Shown here: positions 1 through 7,814 of the stretch, in pieces
Numbering within the stretch: position 1 is the first letter of the stretch
Layout of the letters: the number at the start of each line of letters is the position of its first letter
Assembly (NCBI GenBank): GCA_002714485.1
Contig: PAXM01000022.1
Location: 1 to 11,189, forward strand
Direction of reading: 5' to 3'
DNA: 11,189 nucleotides
DNA from: Acidimicrobiaceae bacterium
GTDB lineage: Bacteria > Actinomycetota > Acidimicrobiia > Acidimicrobiales > MedAcidi-G1
Position numbers and translations under genes: made by a program
The notes under the pieces: generated by a model
The model's database searches: none
The model's input: only the letters and a program-made list of their open reading frames with translations
Told to the model about the DNA's origin: nothing

Positions 1-146
1 ATATTCGCCGGACGGACAAAGCGAGCCGCCGGGCCGCCCACCCGGTAGGTCGTCAAACCACCAACCGGATAATCCACCCGAACGCCGTTGACTAGGTCAG
101 CATCCCGGAGCGCTTGGTCGAGCGCAGCCAATCCGGGTTCAGGCAT
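1..146 (-). CDS. murB: MurB, UDP-N-acetylenolpyruvoylglucosamine reductase, N-terminal fragment
   Basis: This is the 5' end of a gene that leaves the window at base 1; 48 codons plus two bases are visible. MurB is the cytoplasmic FAD- and NADPH-dependent enzyme that reduces enolpyruvyl-UDP-GlcNAc to UDP-MurNAc. The visible protein begins MPEPGLAALDQAL, and residues 31-40 read LTTYRVGGPA, the hallmark start of the MurB FAD-binding domain (TTYRVGGPA), followed by a typical ARFVRPAN strand. The ATG at 146-144 was chosen because AAGGGG lies at 153-158, about six bases upstream, and because no other start precedes the motif at a sensible length. The start lies inside the end of murC (8-bp overlap, different frame). 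The catalytic Ser and Glu residues and the C-terminal domain lie outside the window, so intactness cannot be judged. Family assignment is confident despite the short length because the motif and the position after murC agree. Confidence 0.88.
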   Translation of the reverse strand, partial: MPEPGLAALDQALRDADLVNGVRVDYPVGGLTTYRVGGPAARFVRPAN

Positions 147-1605
147 GCTCGGCCCCTTTACGGATCTCCTGATTGGACAGTCGAATCCGAAGATCGGTGG
201 GCACCGACGTGAGATCACCGGCACCCATGGTCAGGCAGAGGTCGCCGGGTCGCAATTCATCCATGAGGGCATTCAAGAGGTCATCACGACGAACCACATA
301 CCGGACGTCCAGGTGCGGAAGGTCGCGCTGGACCGCCTCCACTACGAGGTGCCCGCTGACACCTGGACGAGGCGCCTCACCAGACGGATAGACGTCGGTT
401 ACGAACAGGACGTCAACCCCTTCAAAGGACGATCCGAACGAAGACCAGAGGGCCTCAGTTCGACTGAAACGGTGTGGCTGAAAGACGGCCACTAGACGGT
501 CGAAGTTTCCACTCCTTGCCGCCCGCACGGTTGCTACCACCTCTGCCGGTAGATGCGCATAGTCATCAACCAAAACCACTCCTGCGACCCGACCACGGTG
601 CTCGAAACGACGGGCAACCCCGCCGAAGCGCGCTAGCGCATCGGTGACCGAGTCCGGATCAGCACCGACTAAGAGAGCCAGGACAGCAGCCGACGCCGCA
701 TTCCTCGCGTTATGAAGCCCTGGTACAGGCAAGGTGACGGATAGCGCAGGGTCTGAGACGGTGCTAGGTCCCATCAGGACGAAGCCAACCCCCTCCCACG
801 ATTCCCTGAGTTCCTCGATCGACCAGTCAGCATCAAGCGCTGTTCCTACAGTCCTGACGTCGACGCCAGCACGACGGGCTCGATCGGCCAGAGCCGCTCC
901 CTCAACGTCATCGATGCCGATGACCACCGGGCCATCCACACCACCAGCGAAACGGTCAAAGGACGCTCGCAGAGCTTCGAAACTTCCGTGGTGCTCGAGG
1001 TGATCGGGATCCACGTTTGTGACCACGGCCAGACGGGGCGCTAGTTCCAGGAATGAACCATCGCTCTCGTCGGCCTCTACCACGAAGAGGTCGCCATCGT
1101 CCCATGCCGCACCCGTCCCAATCTCGTTCACATCGCCACCGATCACAAATGACGGTCTGAGGTCCGCTCCACGGAGAGCAAGGGCCAACATCGACGCCGT
1201 GGTGGTTTTGCCGTGAGTTCCGGCGACGGCCACCGTCCGGCGAAACCGCGTGATCGCACCCAGGATCTGGGCACGACTCAGCAACGGTCGCCCCTCCTCT
1301 AGGGCTCGAACGCACTCCGGATTGCTATCGGGGATCGCTGTCGAACGGGTCACGTACTCGGCATCGCCCACCTGGGCGGCATCATGGCCGATGTACACCT
1401 CCACCCCTAAGGCCCGGAGACGCTCCAAGCCTGCCGAGGCCTTGAGATCGGAGCCCGAGATCCGATGACCCATGGTGGTAAGCACCTCAGCGATTGCGCT
1501 CATCCCCGCGCCTCCGATCCCGATCACGTGAACTTGGGTCGGAACGGATAGGTCAGGGAATCTGATGAGATCACCCCCCGTATCGTCTTCCCTGATGACG
1601 TTCAC
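139..1605 (-). CDS. murC: MurC, UDP-N-acetylmuramate--L-alanine ligase
   Basis: MurC is a cytoplasmic ATP-dependent ligase that adds L-Ala to UDP-MurNAc, the first peptide-stem step. The 488-residue protein has the three Mur-ligase domains in order. The N-terminal Rossmann domain carries GIGGAGMSAIAEVL (29-42) and GSD (51-53). The central ATPase has the P-loop GTHGKTTT (129-136), VVEADESDGSF (175-185), NVDPDHLEHHGS (197-208) and HNARNAA (298-304). The C-terminal domain has DDYAHLPAEV (347-356), FQPHRFSRT (375-383), YPSGE (406-410) and MGAGD (460-464). Length is normal for the family (about 460-490). The second His of the usual DYAHHP segment is Leu352 here. The GTG start (1605-1603) forms a GTGA overlap with the murG stop. 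It has no clear Shine-Dalgarno sequence, so coupled translation is likely. About 23 residues precede the first strand of the Rossmann fold, a modest N-terminal extension. Confidence 0.96.
   Translation of the reverse strand: MNVIREDDTGGDLIRFPDLSVPTQVHVIGIGGAGMSAIAEVLTTMGHRISGSDLKASAGLERLRALGVEVYIGHDAAQVGDAEYVTRSTAIPDSNPECVRALEEGRPLLSRAQILGAITRFRRTVAVAGTHGKTTTASMLALALRGADLRPSFVIGGDVNEIGTGAAWDDGDLFVVEADESDGSFLELAPRLAVVTNVDPDHLEHHGSFEALRASFDRFAGGVDGPVVIGIDDVEGAALADRARRAGVDVRTVGTALDADWSIEELRESWEGVGFVLMGPSTVSDPALSVTLPVPGLHNARNAASAAVLALLVGADPDSVTDALARFGGVARRFEHRGRVAGVVLVDDYAHLPAEVVATVRAARSGNFDRLVAVFQPHRFSRTEALWSSFGSSFEGVDVLFVTDVYPSGEAPRPGVSGHLVVEAVQRDLPHLDVRYVVRRDDLLNALMDELRPGDLCLTMGAGDLTSVPTDLRIRLSNQEIRKGAEHA
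153..158 (-). promoter_or_regulatory. Ribosome binding site of murB
   Basis: On the minus strand the bases read AAGGGG, with CCGAGC between them and the murB ATG. This is the clearest Shine-Dalgarno-like site among the downstream genes, and it decides the murB start. It lies within the last codons of murC. An AGGAG further upstream (about 166-170) is too distant to serve this start. Confidence 0.55.
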
Positions 1606-2783
1606 GGCAGTTGGGACCCGAAGTCGTCGCCGATCACCGACGCGATCAACGCGACCACCCGGTCCGCAGCATCCGGCCTCCCAACGGAGCGAGCTCCGTT
1701 GGCCATCGCTACCAACCTCCCGGTATCGGCTAGGAGGGCTGCCATCTCCACCCCCAACCGATCACCGTCCAACTCTGGGTCGGAAACGAGCAGCGCTCCA
1801 CCGGCGTCCTCGAGGTAGCGAGCGTTGGCTGTCTGGTGGTCGCCTGGCGCCCCAGGAAGCGGGACCAAGATCGACGGCACGCCGAGGGCTGATAGTTCGG
1901 CGACGCTTGTCGCCCCTGCACGGCAAACCACAAGGTCGGCAGCACGAAGCATGGTCGGCATGTCCGCTTCGTACTTGACCGCCCGGTACTCGACGCCGGG
2001 CGCCGCTGTAACCGTACGTTCGGGTGCATCATCGGGCGACACCCCACCGGCGAGCCCCTTCGTCCAGCCGCGTGGCCCCACCACGTGCTCGACGACCATC
2101 GGACCACCTTTCCAGTCTTCCACCACCCGGACTAAGGCCTGATTGATACGACGAGCACCGAGTGACCCACCGAACACCACCACGAAGGGGGAGGCATTGA
2201 TACCGAGGGCCGCACGCGCTTCGGAGCGGTCGCGCATCCGGTCTCCAGACTCAGCCACTTCGCGCACACCCTGTCGGAGCGGATTCCCGGTCACCGTGGA
2301 ACGCGGTAGATCCGTTCCGGGAAACGACACGGCGCACGCCCGAGCGAACCGACTAGTCACGCGATTGGCCGCACCAGGTACGGCGTTCTGCTCGGCTACC
2401 ACCACCGGTACCCGCAGCACTACAGCGGCCAAGGCACACGGGATACTGGCGTAGCCACCGAGGGACACGACAACGGCCGGTCGGCGACGAATCACCAAGA
2501 TGAGGGCCTGTACAAGACCACAGAGCAGGCCGATCGCAGCCACCAGGTTGGCCAGAGTCAACCGTCGCTGGATGCCACGGCCGGGTAACACCGTCAGGTC
2601 GAACCCCGTCGGTGGGACGAGATCAACCTCGATCCCTCGCCGGCTACCCACCAAATACACGCTGGATTGGTTTTCCACCACGCCGCTACTCACCAGCGCC
2701 TCAGCAATGGCTAGACCAGGTAGCACGTGACCGGCCGTCCCTCCACCGGCGATCAACACGCCCCGGGGTATCGACGCGCTCAC
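1602..2783 (-). CDS. murG: MurG, UDP-GlcNAc:lipid I N-acetylglucosaminyltransferase
   Basis: MurG is a GT-B (family GT28) glycosyltransferase on the inner membrane face that transfers GlcNAc to lipid I, giving lipid II. The 393-residue protein shows GGTAGH (14-19) in the N-terminal lipid-acceptor domain, then VSLGGYAS (106-113), EQNAVPG (131-137) and GNPLR (166-170). The nucleotide-sugar domain follows with FGGSLGARRIN (204-214), CRAGATSVAELSALG (287-301) and DHQTANA (315-321). A Leu/Val-rich stretch around residues 75-99 fits membrane association. The open frame continues upstream to 2939, but that part lies wholly within ftsW and lacks MurG features. The GTG at 2783-2781 was chosen because it gives SASIPRGVLIAGGGTAGH with normal N-terminal spacing and a GTGA overlap with the ftsW stop. 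No Shine-Dalgarno sequence is evident, which suggests coupling. It is slightly longer than E. coli MurG, through small loops near 176-190 and 240-265. Confidence 0.95.
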   Translation of the reverse strand: MSASIPRGVLIAGGGTAGHVLPGLAIAEALVSSGVVENQSSVYLVGSRRGIEVDLVPPTGFDLTVLPGRGIQRRLTLANLVAAIGLLCGLVQALILVIRRRPAVVVSLGGYASIPCALAAVVLRVPVVVAEQNAVPGAANRVTSRFARACAVSFPGTDLPRSTVTGNPLRQGVREVAESGDRMRDRSEARAALGINASPFVVVFGGSLGARRINQALVRVVEDWKGGPMVVEHVVGPRGWTKGLAGGVSPDDAPERTVTAAPGVEYRAVKYEADMPTMLRAADLVVCRAGATSVAELSALGVPSILVPLPGAPGDHQTANARYLEDAGGALLVSDPELDGDRLGVEMAALLADTGRLVAMANGARSVGRPDAADRVVALIASVIGDDFGSQLP

Positions 2784-3925
2784 GGCGTCTGTCGGGCCAC
2801 GTTCAACAGCACGCCATACGCGCTGAGGGTCAGGACCATCGAACTGCCGCCATAGGACACGAAGGGAAGGGGCACACCGGTGATGGGTAGCACGCCAATC
2901 ACGGCTCCGATGTTCACGTAGGCCTGGATCATGATCCATGTGGTGATCCCGGCCGCTAACAGCTGTCCAAAGCGATCGGGAGCACGGAGGGCCGTGTTCA
3001 ACCCGACCAACCCTATGAACAGGTAGACGAGAATCACTCCGACCACCGCCACGAATCCGAGTTCCTCAGCCACGATGGCGAAGATGAAGTCGGTCTGGGC
3101 GTACGGGAGAAACCCCCACTTGGCTCTGCTTGCGCCCAGGCCCAGGCCCCAAAGGCCACCGTTGGACATGGCGACACCTGCCTGGATGGCCTGCCACCCA
3201 GTGATCAGCGGGTCGCTCCATGGATCGAACACTGACAGGAGGCGTTCGCGTCTATAACCGGCCGTCATGGTCAGTGCGCCCATCGTTGCAACACCCAAGG
3301 TTGCGGTGGCACCCATGACTGCCCATCGCAACCCGGCAAAGAAGAGTAACGAGGCGGCGATGGCACCCAGGATCAACGCTGTACCTAGGTCGGGCTCGGC
3401 GTAGATGAGCGCACCCACCCCGCCTAACACGGCAGCCAGTGGTAGCAGGGTCCGGCGAAGATCGTTCACCGGATGGCTCGAGAGCAATACCGATCCATAG
3501 AGGATCACCGCCAACTTGGCTAGCTCTGAAGGTTGGAAGGTTGCGCCACCGGCCCTAATCCATCGTGAAGACCCATTAGCCCGGACCCCAATCCCCGGTA
3601 TGAAGACTGCTACCAGCAGGATCAGTGATGCCACCAGCAGCCAGATCGCCATAGGTCGAAGCCTCCGGTAGTCCAACCGAGTGGTGGTCACCAGCCCGGC
3701 CAGCCCCACCACCACCCAGATCAGCTGTCGCCGCTGGTGATGCCAAGCGTTGCCGCGAATCCGAAGATCTTGAACTGAGGCAGCCGAAAGCACCATCACA
3801 ATCCCCAGTAGCACCATCAACATGGCCAGAACGGCCAATGCCACGAACCGGGCCGGTCGCCGAGGCGTGCGAACCGTCAGCACCGATCTCCCGCTCGACC
3901 GATCCCCAGCCGTCACCGTGCTCAC
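2780..3925 (-). CDS. ftsW: FtsW, septal peptidoglycan glycosyltransferase (SEDS family)
   Basis: FtsW is a polytopic membrane protein that polymerises lipid II into glycan strands at the septum in complex with the FtsI transpeptidase. The 381-residue protein has a basic N-terminus (RTPRRPAR, 19-26) and then about ten hydrophobic segments. SEDS signatures are GSSRWIRAGGATFQPSELAK (118-137), AEPDLGTA (176-183), AQTDFIFAIVAEELG (276-290) and the C-terminal ITGVPLPFVSYGGSSM (348-363). The Asp in TDFIFA is, from family knowledge, the likely catalytic residue; the preceding residue is Gln where His is common. FtsW is preferred over RodA because of the dcw context beside murD and murG. The GTG at 3925-3923 makes a GTGA overlap with murD. 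However, GGGGGA (3926-3931) abuts that codon, so a second GTG three codons later (3916-3914), nine bases beyond it, may be the true start. The C-terminus is short, ending NVARQTP, without the long tail of some mycobacterial FtsW proteins. Confidence 0.95.
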   Translation of the reverse strand: MSTVTAGDRSSGRSVLTVRTPRRPARFVALAVLAMLMVLLGIVMVLSAASVQDLRIRGNAWHHQRRQLIWVVVGLAGLVTTTRLDYRRLRPMAIWLLVASLILLVAVFIPGIGVRANGSSRWIRAGGATFQPSELAKLAVILYGSVLLSSHPVNDLRRTLLPLAAVLGGVGALIYAEPDLGTALILGAIAASLLFFAGLRWAVMGATATLGVATMGALTMTAGYRRERLLSVFDPWSDPLITGWQAIQAGVAMSNGGLWGLGLGASRAKWGFLPYAQTDFIFAIVAEELGFVAVVGVILVYLFIGLVGLNTALRAPDRFGQLLAAGITTWIMIQAYVNIGAVIGVLPITGVPLPFVSYGGSSMVLTLSAYGVLLNVARQTP

Positions 3926-5256
3926 TCCCCCGACCGAGGCCCCGAGTTGAGGAGTCCGTGCACGATCCGCACGAAGTCGCGACCACGCTCGACGTACGAC
4001 CCGTACCAGTCGAACGAAGAGCACCCGGGTGACAGCAGCACGGCACCGGCCGATCCGACGGCACGCTGCGCCAACGCCACCGCCTCATCCATGGAAGTCG
4101 CAGAGTGGACCGGACAGTGGCCGGCAAACGCATCAGCCACCTCGCCGGAGGCTTCACCAATGGCCACCACAGCGCGGGGCCGGGCGGCCCCCAGCACCGA
4201 GAGGTCCACGCCCTTACTGCGACCACCAGCGATCAGGACCGCTCCTGGTAGCCCAGCCATGGCGGTCAGAGTGGCGTGTGGCGTGGTCGCCTTGCTGTCA
4301 TCCACATAGCGGACCCCATCCACCTCGGCCACCAACGCCATTCGGTGGGCCAACCCCGCAAAGTTGACAAGAACCTCGACACAGGCCTCCCGGGCCGCCC
4401 CTGCCCGGAGGGCCAACAAGCACGCCGCCTGAGCGTTGGACAAGTCGTGGGGTAGCGAGCGGGCCAACGCAGCAACCTCCAGAAGGGGTTCGTCGTCAAC
4501 GATCAGCACTGCAGCGTCGCCGACCACGTCTATTCGCGATGGTGTTGCGGCCCCGCCGAACAGGCTGGCCCCGTCAGGAGCGTGTGCCATGACCACCGGG
4601 TCAGCGGCGTTGACCACTGCGTCTGACGGTCTGGCAACACCTTCGAAGACCCTTGCCTTGGCCGCCTCGTAGGCGGCCAGGTCGGCGTGCACATCGAGGT
4701 GGTCCGGCGCCAAGTTCAACCAGGCGGCCGGAGAGGCTCGGAACGCCCCTGCATGGCCTAGTCGAAAAGAGGAGGCCTCGACCACGAACATCGCCGCTTC
4801 CACGTCATCGATGGCCCTGACAAGTGGCGTATCAGTATTTCCAGCAGCGAGTGCACGGACACCAGACCGCTCCAGCATTTCGACTACGAGGGTCACCACC
4901 GTCGTCTTGCCATTGGTCCCAGTCACCGCACAGCGAGGGCGGTCGTCCCATCGGGCAGCAAGATCCGATTCGTCAATGACGGGCACATTGGCCACCCGGG
5001 CCGCTTCGTGGCATGGGTGCGAGTCGGGTATCCCGGGCCCCATGGCCACCTCGGCGACCCCGTCTAGGAGCCGTGGCCAGTCGGTCGGGCTAGGGGCCGT
5101 CACAAGTGAGACACCTAGCCGTTCGGCACACCGCCGCGCAGCGTCACCCGGGGCGTCGTCCACAGCCAAGGCCTTGACCCCACGATGAACCAGCGCCTCC
5201 AAGACGGCCTGACCAGCTACGCCTAACCCCAGAACCAGGGTCGCGGAATCGGTCAT
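3922..5256 (-). CDS. murD: MurD, UDP-N-acetylmuramoyl-L-alanine--D-glutamate ligase
   Basis: MurD is a cytoplasmic ATP-dependent ligase that adds D-Glu to UDP-MurNAc-L-Ala, the second stem step. The 444-residue protein has the Rossmann domain LVLGLGVAGQA (7-17), the P-loop GTNGKTT (113-119), VVEASSFRL (158-166), NLAPDHLDVH (181-190) and YEAAKARVF (196-204), where Lys200 is the expected carbamylated residue. The C-terminal domain has HRM (304-306), DDSKATTPHAT (319-329), IAGGRSKGVD (342-351) and LLSPGCSSFDWYGSYVERG (407-425). The last resembles the MurD consensus for the D-Glu pocket (SPACASFD...F..RG). Length is normal (about 440-460). The ATG at 5256-5254 was chosen over longer frames because it directly precedes the Rossmann strand and forms an ATGA overlap with the mraY stop, with GGGA at a suitable distance upstream. 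The usual NDSKATN is DDSKATT here, a mild deviation within the family range. Confidence 0.95.
   Translation of the reverse strand: MTDSATLVLGLGVAGQAVLEALVHRGVKALAVDDAPGDAARRCAERLGVSLVTAPSPTDWPRLLDGVAEVAMGPGIPDSHPCHEAARVANVPVIDESDLAARWDDRPRCAVTGTNGKTTVVTLVVEMLERSGVRALAAGNTDTPLVRAIDDVEAAMFVVEASSFRLGHAGAFRASPAAWLNLAPDHLDVHADLAAYEAAKARVFEGVARPSDAVVNAADPVVMAHAPDGASLFGGAATPSRIDVVGDAAVLIVDDEPLLEVAALARSLPHDLSNAQAACLLALRAGAAREACVEVLVNFAGLAHRMALVAEVDGVRYVDDSKATTPHATLTAMAGLPGAVLIAGGRSKGVDLSVLGAARPRAVVAIGEASGEVADAFAGHCPVHSATSMDEAVALAQRAVGSAGAVLLSPGCSSFDWYGSYVERGRDFVRIVHGLLNSGPRSGE
3926..3931 (-). promoter_or_regulatory. Shine-Dalgarno-like site bearing on the ftsW start
   Basis: The minus strand reads GGGGGA directly abutting the GTG of the GTGA junction. 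That is too close for the first GTG (3925) but correctly spaced, nine bases, for the in-frame GTG at 3916. It leaves the ftsW start ambiguous by three codons. It also lies in the last codons of murD, so its G-richness may simply be coding. Confidence 0.35.
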
Positions 5257-6299
5257 CCGTCGATCCCGTCGGCCACTCCGGCCGACAATGATTCGGCGTA
5301 GAAGATGCCCAAGCCAGCTGCCGTGCATAAGCCAGCCATAATCCAGAAACGGATAATGACGGTGGTCTCGGGCCAACCGCAGAGCTCAAAGTGGTGGTGA
5401 ATGGGGGCCATCCGGAAGACCCGACGACCTCCTAATAGACGGAAGCTCGTGACTTGCGCGATTACCGAAACGGTCTCGGCCACGAACAGGCCGGCCACGA
5501 TGGGAAGTAGCAGGTGTGTCCCCGTAGCCAGCGCCAGTGTGGCCAAACCGGTACCAATGGCCAATGAGCCCGTGTCCCCCATGAAGATCTTCGCCGGCGC
5601 AGCGTTCCACCAAAGGAAGCCCAGACATCCACCCGCCATGGCAGCGGCCACTACGGAGAGGTCTAGAGCATGGGCTATGTCGTAGGTCTCGGGATACCGA
5701 AACTGCCAGAAGGCAATGGCCGTGTAGGCACCGAAGCAGAACGTACCCGCTCCAGCAGCCAGCCCGTCTAGCCCATCTGTCAGATTTACAGCGTTGGCCG
5801 ACCCGGTGATCAGCGCCACCGCCCAGATGGACCACAATACGGCACCCAACTCGAGTCCCGGTTGGTCAAAGCGTGTGAACGAAAGCGTGGTGTGGGTCGG
5901 TGCGTACTCCAGCATCAACACGGCGAAGGTCACCGCTACCGCTAGAAGTCCGAGCATCTTGGCTCGCTTACTCAGGCCGAGACTGCGCTCCCGGACCACC
6001 TTGATCCAATCGTCCAGCAGCCCGACAAACCCGCCGCTGACGATGGCCAGCATCACGAAGATCCCCGTCCTGGTGTAAATACCCCGGTAGAGGTCGCTCA
6101 GGACATAACCAAGGAATGCCCCACCGACGATGGCCAGGCCTCCCATCGTCGGAGTACCGGCCTTGGTCATGTGACCCTCGGGTCCATCATCTCGGATGGG
6201 CTGGCCAAGACGCAGGCGGGTCAACCAGAGAATGAGTAGACGGGTTCCGATCAGAGACACCGCCATGGCGATGCCTGCGGCGAGGAGGACGCGGATCAC
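5253..6299 (-). CDS. mraY: MraY, phospho-N-acetylmuramoyl-pentapeptide-transferase
   Basis: MraY is the integral membrane enzyme that transfers phospho-MurNAc-pentapeptide from UDP to undecaprenyl phosphate, making lipid I. The 348-residue protein begins with a hydrophobic segment (4-28) and has about ten membrane spans. Diagnostic motifs are KAGTPTMGG (46-54), GLLDDWIK (93-100) with the paired Asp96-Asp97, NAVNLTDGLDGLA (169-181), FMGDTGS (239-245) and MAPIHHHFE (298-306), the last being specific to MraY rather than WecA/TagO relatives. All catalytic acidic residues appear present, and length is typical (about 320-360). The start is GTG at 6299-6297, in a GTGA overlap with the murE stop; AGCAGG upstream gives a plausible ribosome site. 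Its direct upstream neighbour is murE, whereas murF would normally intervene. Its substrate normally requires MurF action, so that enzyme should be encoded elsewhere. Confidence 0.97.
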   Translation of the reverse strand: MIRVLLAAGIAMAVSLIGTRLLILWLTRLRLGQPIRDDGPEGHMTKAGTPTMGGLAIVGGAFLGYVLSDLYRGIYTRTGIFVMLAIVSGGFVGLLDDWIKVVRERSLGLSKRAKMLGLLAVAVTFAVLMLEYAPTHTTLSFTRFDQPGLELGAVLWSIWAVALITGSANAVNLTDGLDGLAAGAGTFCFGAYTAIAFWQFRYPETYDIAHALDLSVVAAAMAGGCLGFLWWNAAPAKIFMGDTGSLAIGTGLATLALATGTHLLLPIVAGLFVAETVSVIAQVTSFRLLGGRRVFRMAPIHHHFELCGWPETTVIIRFWIMAGLCTAAGLGIFYAESLSAGVADGIDG

Positions 6300-7813
6300 T
6301 GGGTGGACCTGCTGGTGGGACCCTCGGTAGGACTTTCAGTACCCGCAATGGAGGAACGCAGTCTCTCCCATTCTTCGACGATCACCTTGCGGTCGTCGAA
6401 CGGCACGAACCGCCCCGCGACCTCCTGAGACGTCTCATGCCCCCGTCCAGCAACGACAACCAGGTCATCGGGTGTAGCGGTGGCCAACGCCGCGGCGATA
6501 CCACGGCGACGGTCGGGTTCGACAACGAAATCCGGACGCTCCATTCCCGCAAGGATGTCCGCTATGACCCCCTCCGGTGGTTCACCCATAGGATTGTCTG
6601 AAGTGACGACCACCAGATCGGCCGATTCATCGGCTACCTGACCCATTAGCGAGCGCTTTCCGACATCACGCTCACCGCCACAACCGAAGACCACGACCAA
6701 CCGACCCGGCTTCCGGTCAGGTGACCGATCAGGTCCCCCAGTTGACATATTTAGCGCATCGCGCGCAGCAGCCAGTGCCGCTTCCAGTGCATCGGGAGTA
6801 TGGGCGTAATCGACAATCACGGTCGGCCCCCCGGGGAGGGAAACCGGTTGGAAACGCCCCGGAACCGGAGTGGCAGCTGTCAACCCAGCCACAACCTCTT
6901 CCTCACTACAACCGAGCACCAGGGCCAGCTCAGCGGCTAACAGCGCGTTTGCCACAGTAAACCGGCCGCCTGTGTTCACCACCAGAGTCCTCCCCCTCCA
7001 GGCCACGGTGCAGCCAGTAGCCGACACGGTCGAGTCGGCCGAATGGGGGTCGATAGCGACCACCGACATGCCAGCGATCTCAGCCCTCCTAGCCATCCGT
7101 CGACCTGCCAGGTCCGCTGTTGAAATCACCGCACGGCCTGCAAAGGTCCCATCGAAGAGTCGGGCCTTCGCCGCTTCGTAATCCTCCATAGAGCCGTGGA
7201 AGTCGAGGTGATCCCGACCAAGGGTCGTGAATGCCACGGCAGCGAACGTGGTGCCGTCCACCCGATACTGCGCCAAGGCGTGGGAGGACACCTCGAGGGC
7301 CGCGGCATCAACTCCGCCGGCAACCCAACTAGCAATCGTCGCCTGGAGATCGGTCCCCTCGGGGGTCGTGCGTTCCCCAGACAACGTGCCCCAGGACTCT
7401 GCCCGACGGCCTGACGCTCTGAGAATAGAACGGAGTAGATGAACAACGCTGGTCTTGCCGTTGGTGCCCGTCACCCCCACCAGATCCAAAGATCGCGACG
7501 GCCAACTGTGAAGAGCGGCAGCCACCGGCCCCATGGTCTGACGGACCGACGACACCCGGACGACCGGAACCGATGCGTCAATAACCGGACGTTCGACCAG
7601 CAGCCCTACTGCACCAGCGGCCACCGCATCGGCAGCGAACCGGTGCCCATCATGCGTTCCACCAGTGATACAGCAGAACAAGTCCCCAGAGACCACGCTC
7701 CGAGAATCGTGAGACACCCGGACTATCTCGGGGTCCTCAGTTCCCGCGCCGGGCCATGAAACAGACGACTGTCCGTCTAGACCTGCCGCGACCAGGAGAG
7801 CGGCCAGCCGCAT
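6296..7813 (-). CDS. murE: MurE, UDP-MurNAc-L-Ala-D-Glu diamino acid ligase (third-residue specificity uncertain)
   Basis: MurE is a cytoplasmic ATP-dependent ligase that adds the diamino acid at stem position 3. The 505-residue protein shows VSHDSRSVVSGDLF (33-46) in the UDP-binding domain, the P-loop GVTGTNGKTS (113-122), TTPEGTDLQ (149-157), EVSSHAL (174-180) and GRDHLDFHGSMEDYEAAKAR (199-218) with Lys216 as the expected carbamylated residue. The C-terminal domain has GRFQPV (319-324), VDYAHTPDAL (334-343), FGCGGERDVGKR (376-387), SDNPMGEPP (405-413) and VAGRGHE (454-460). MurE rather than MurF is indicated by TTPE, EVSSHAL and DNP. The family motif DNPR, whose Arg binds meso-diaminopimelate, reads DNPM (Met409), so the added amino acid cannot be assigned with confidence. 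The ATG (7813-7811) lies one base after the ftsI stop, with GGGGG about six bases upstream. The last 16 residues form a Ser/Thr-rich tail. Confidence 0.94.
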   Translation of the reverse strand: MRLAALLVAAGLDGQSSVSWPGAGTEDPEIVRVSHDSRSVVSGDLFCCITGGTHDGHRFAADAVAAGAVGLLVERPVIDASVPVVRVSSVRQTMGPVAAALHSWPSRSLDLVGVTGTNGKTSVVHLLRSILRASGRRAESWGTLSGERTTPEGTDLQATIASWVAGGVDAAALEVSSHALAQYRVDGTTFAAVAFTTLGRDHLDFHGSMEDYEAAKARLFDGTFAGRAVISTADLAGRRMARRAEIAGMSVVAIDPHSADSTVSATGCTVAWRGRTLVVNTGGRFTVANALLAAELALVLGCSEEEVVAGLTAATPVPGRFQPVSLPGGPTVIVDYAHTPDALEAALAAARDALNMSTGGPDRSPDRKPGRLVVVFGCGGERDVGKRSLMGQVADESADLVVVTSDNPMGEPPEGVIADILAGMERPDFVVEPDRRRGIAAALATATPDDLVVVAGRGHETSQEVAGRFVPFDDRKVIVEEWERLRSSIAGTESPTEGPTSRSTQ

Positions 7814-7814
7814 C

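Noticed and set aside
2784..2939. Upstream extension of the murG frame
   Set aside because: It overlaps the conserved SEDS C-terminus of ftsW; the GTG at 2783 gives a normal MurG N-terminus and a GTGA junction.
3576..4226. Minus-strand open frame of 216 codons across ftsW and murD
   Set aside because: It is in a different frame over two strongly supported genes, is rich in Trp, Arg and Gly and shows no domain.
5257..5376. Upstream extension of the murD frame
   Set aside because: It lies inside the end of mraY and precedes a normal MurD N-terminus beginning at the ATGA junction.
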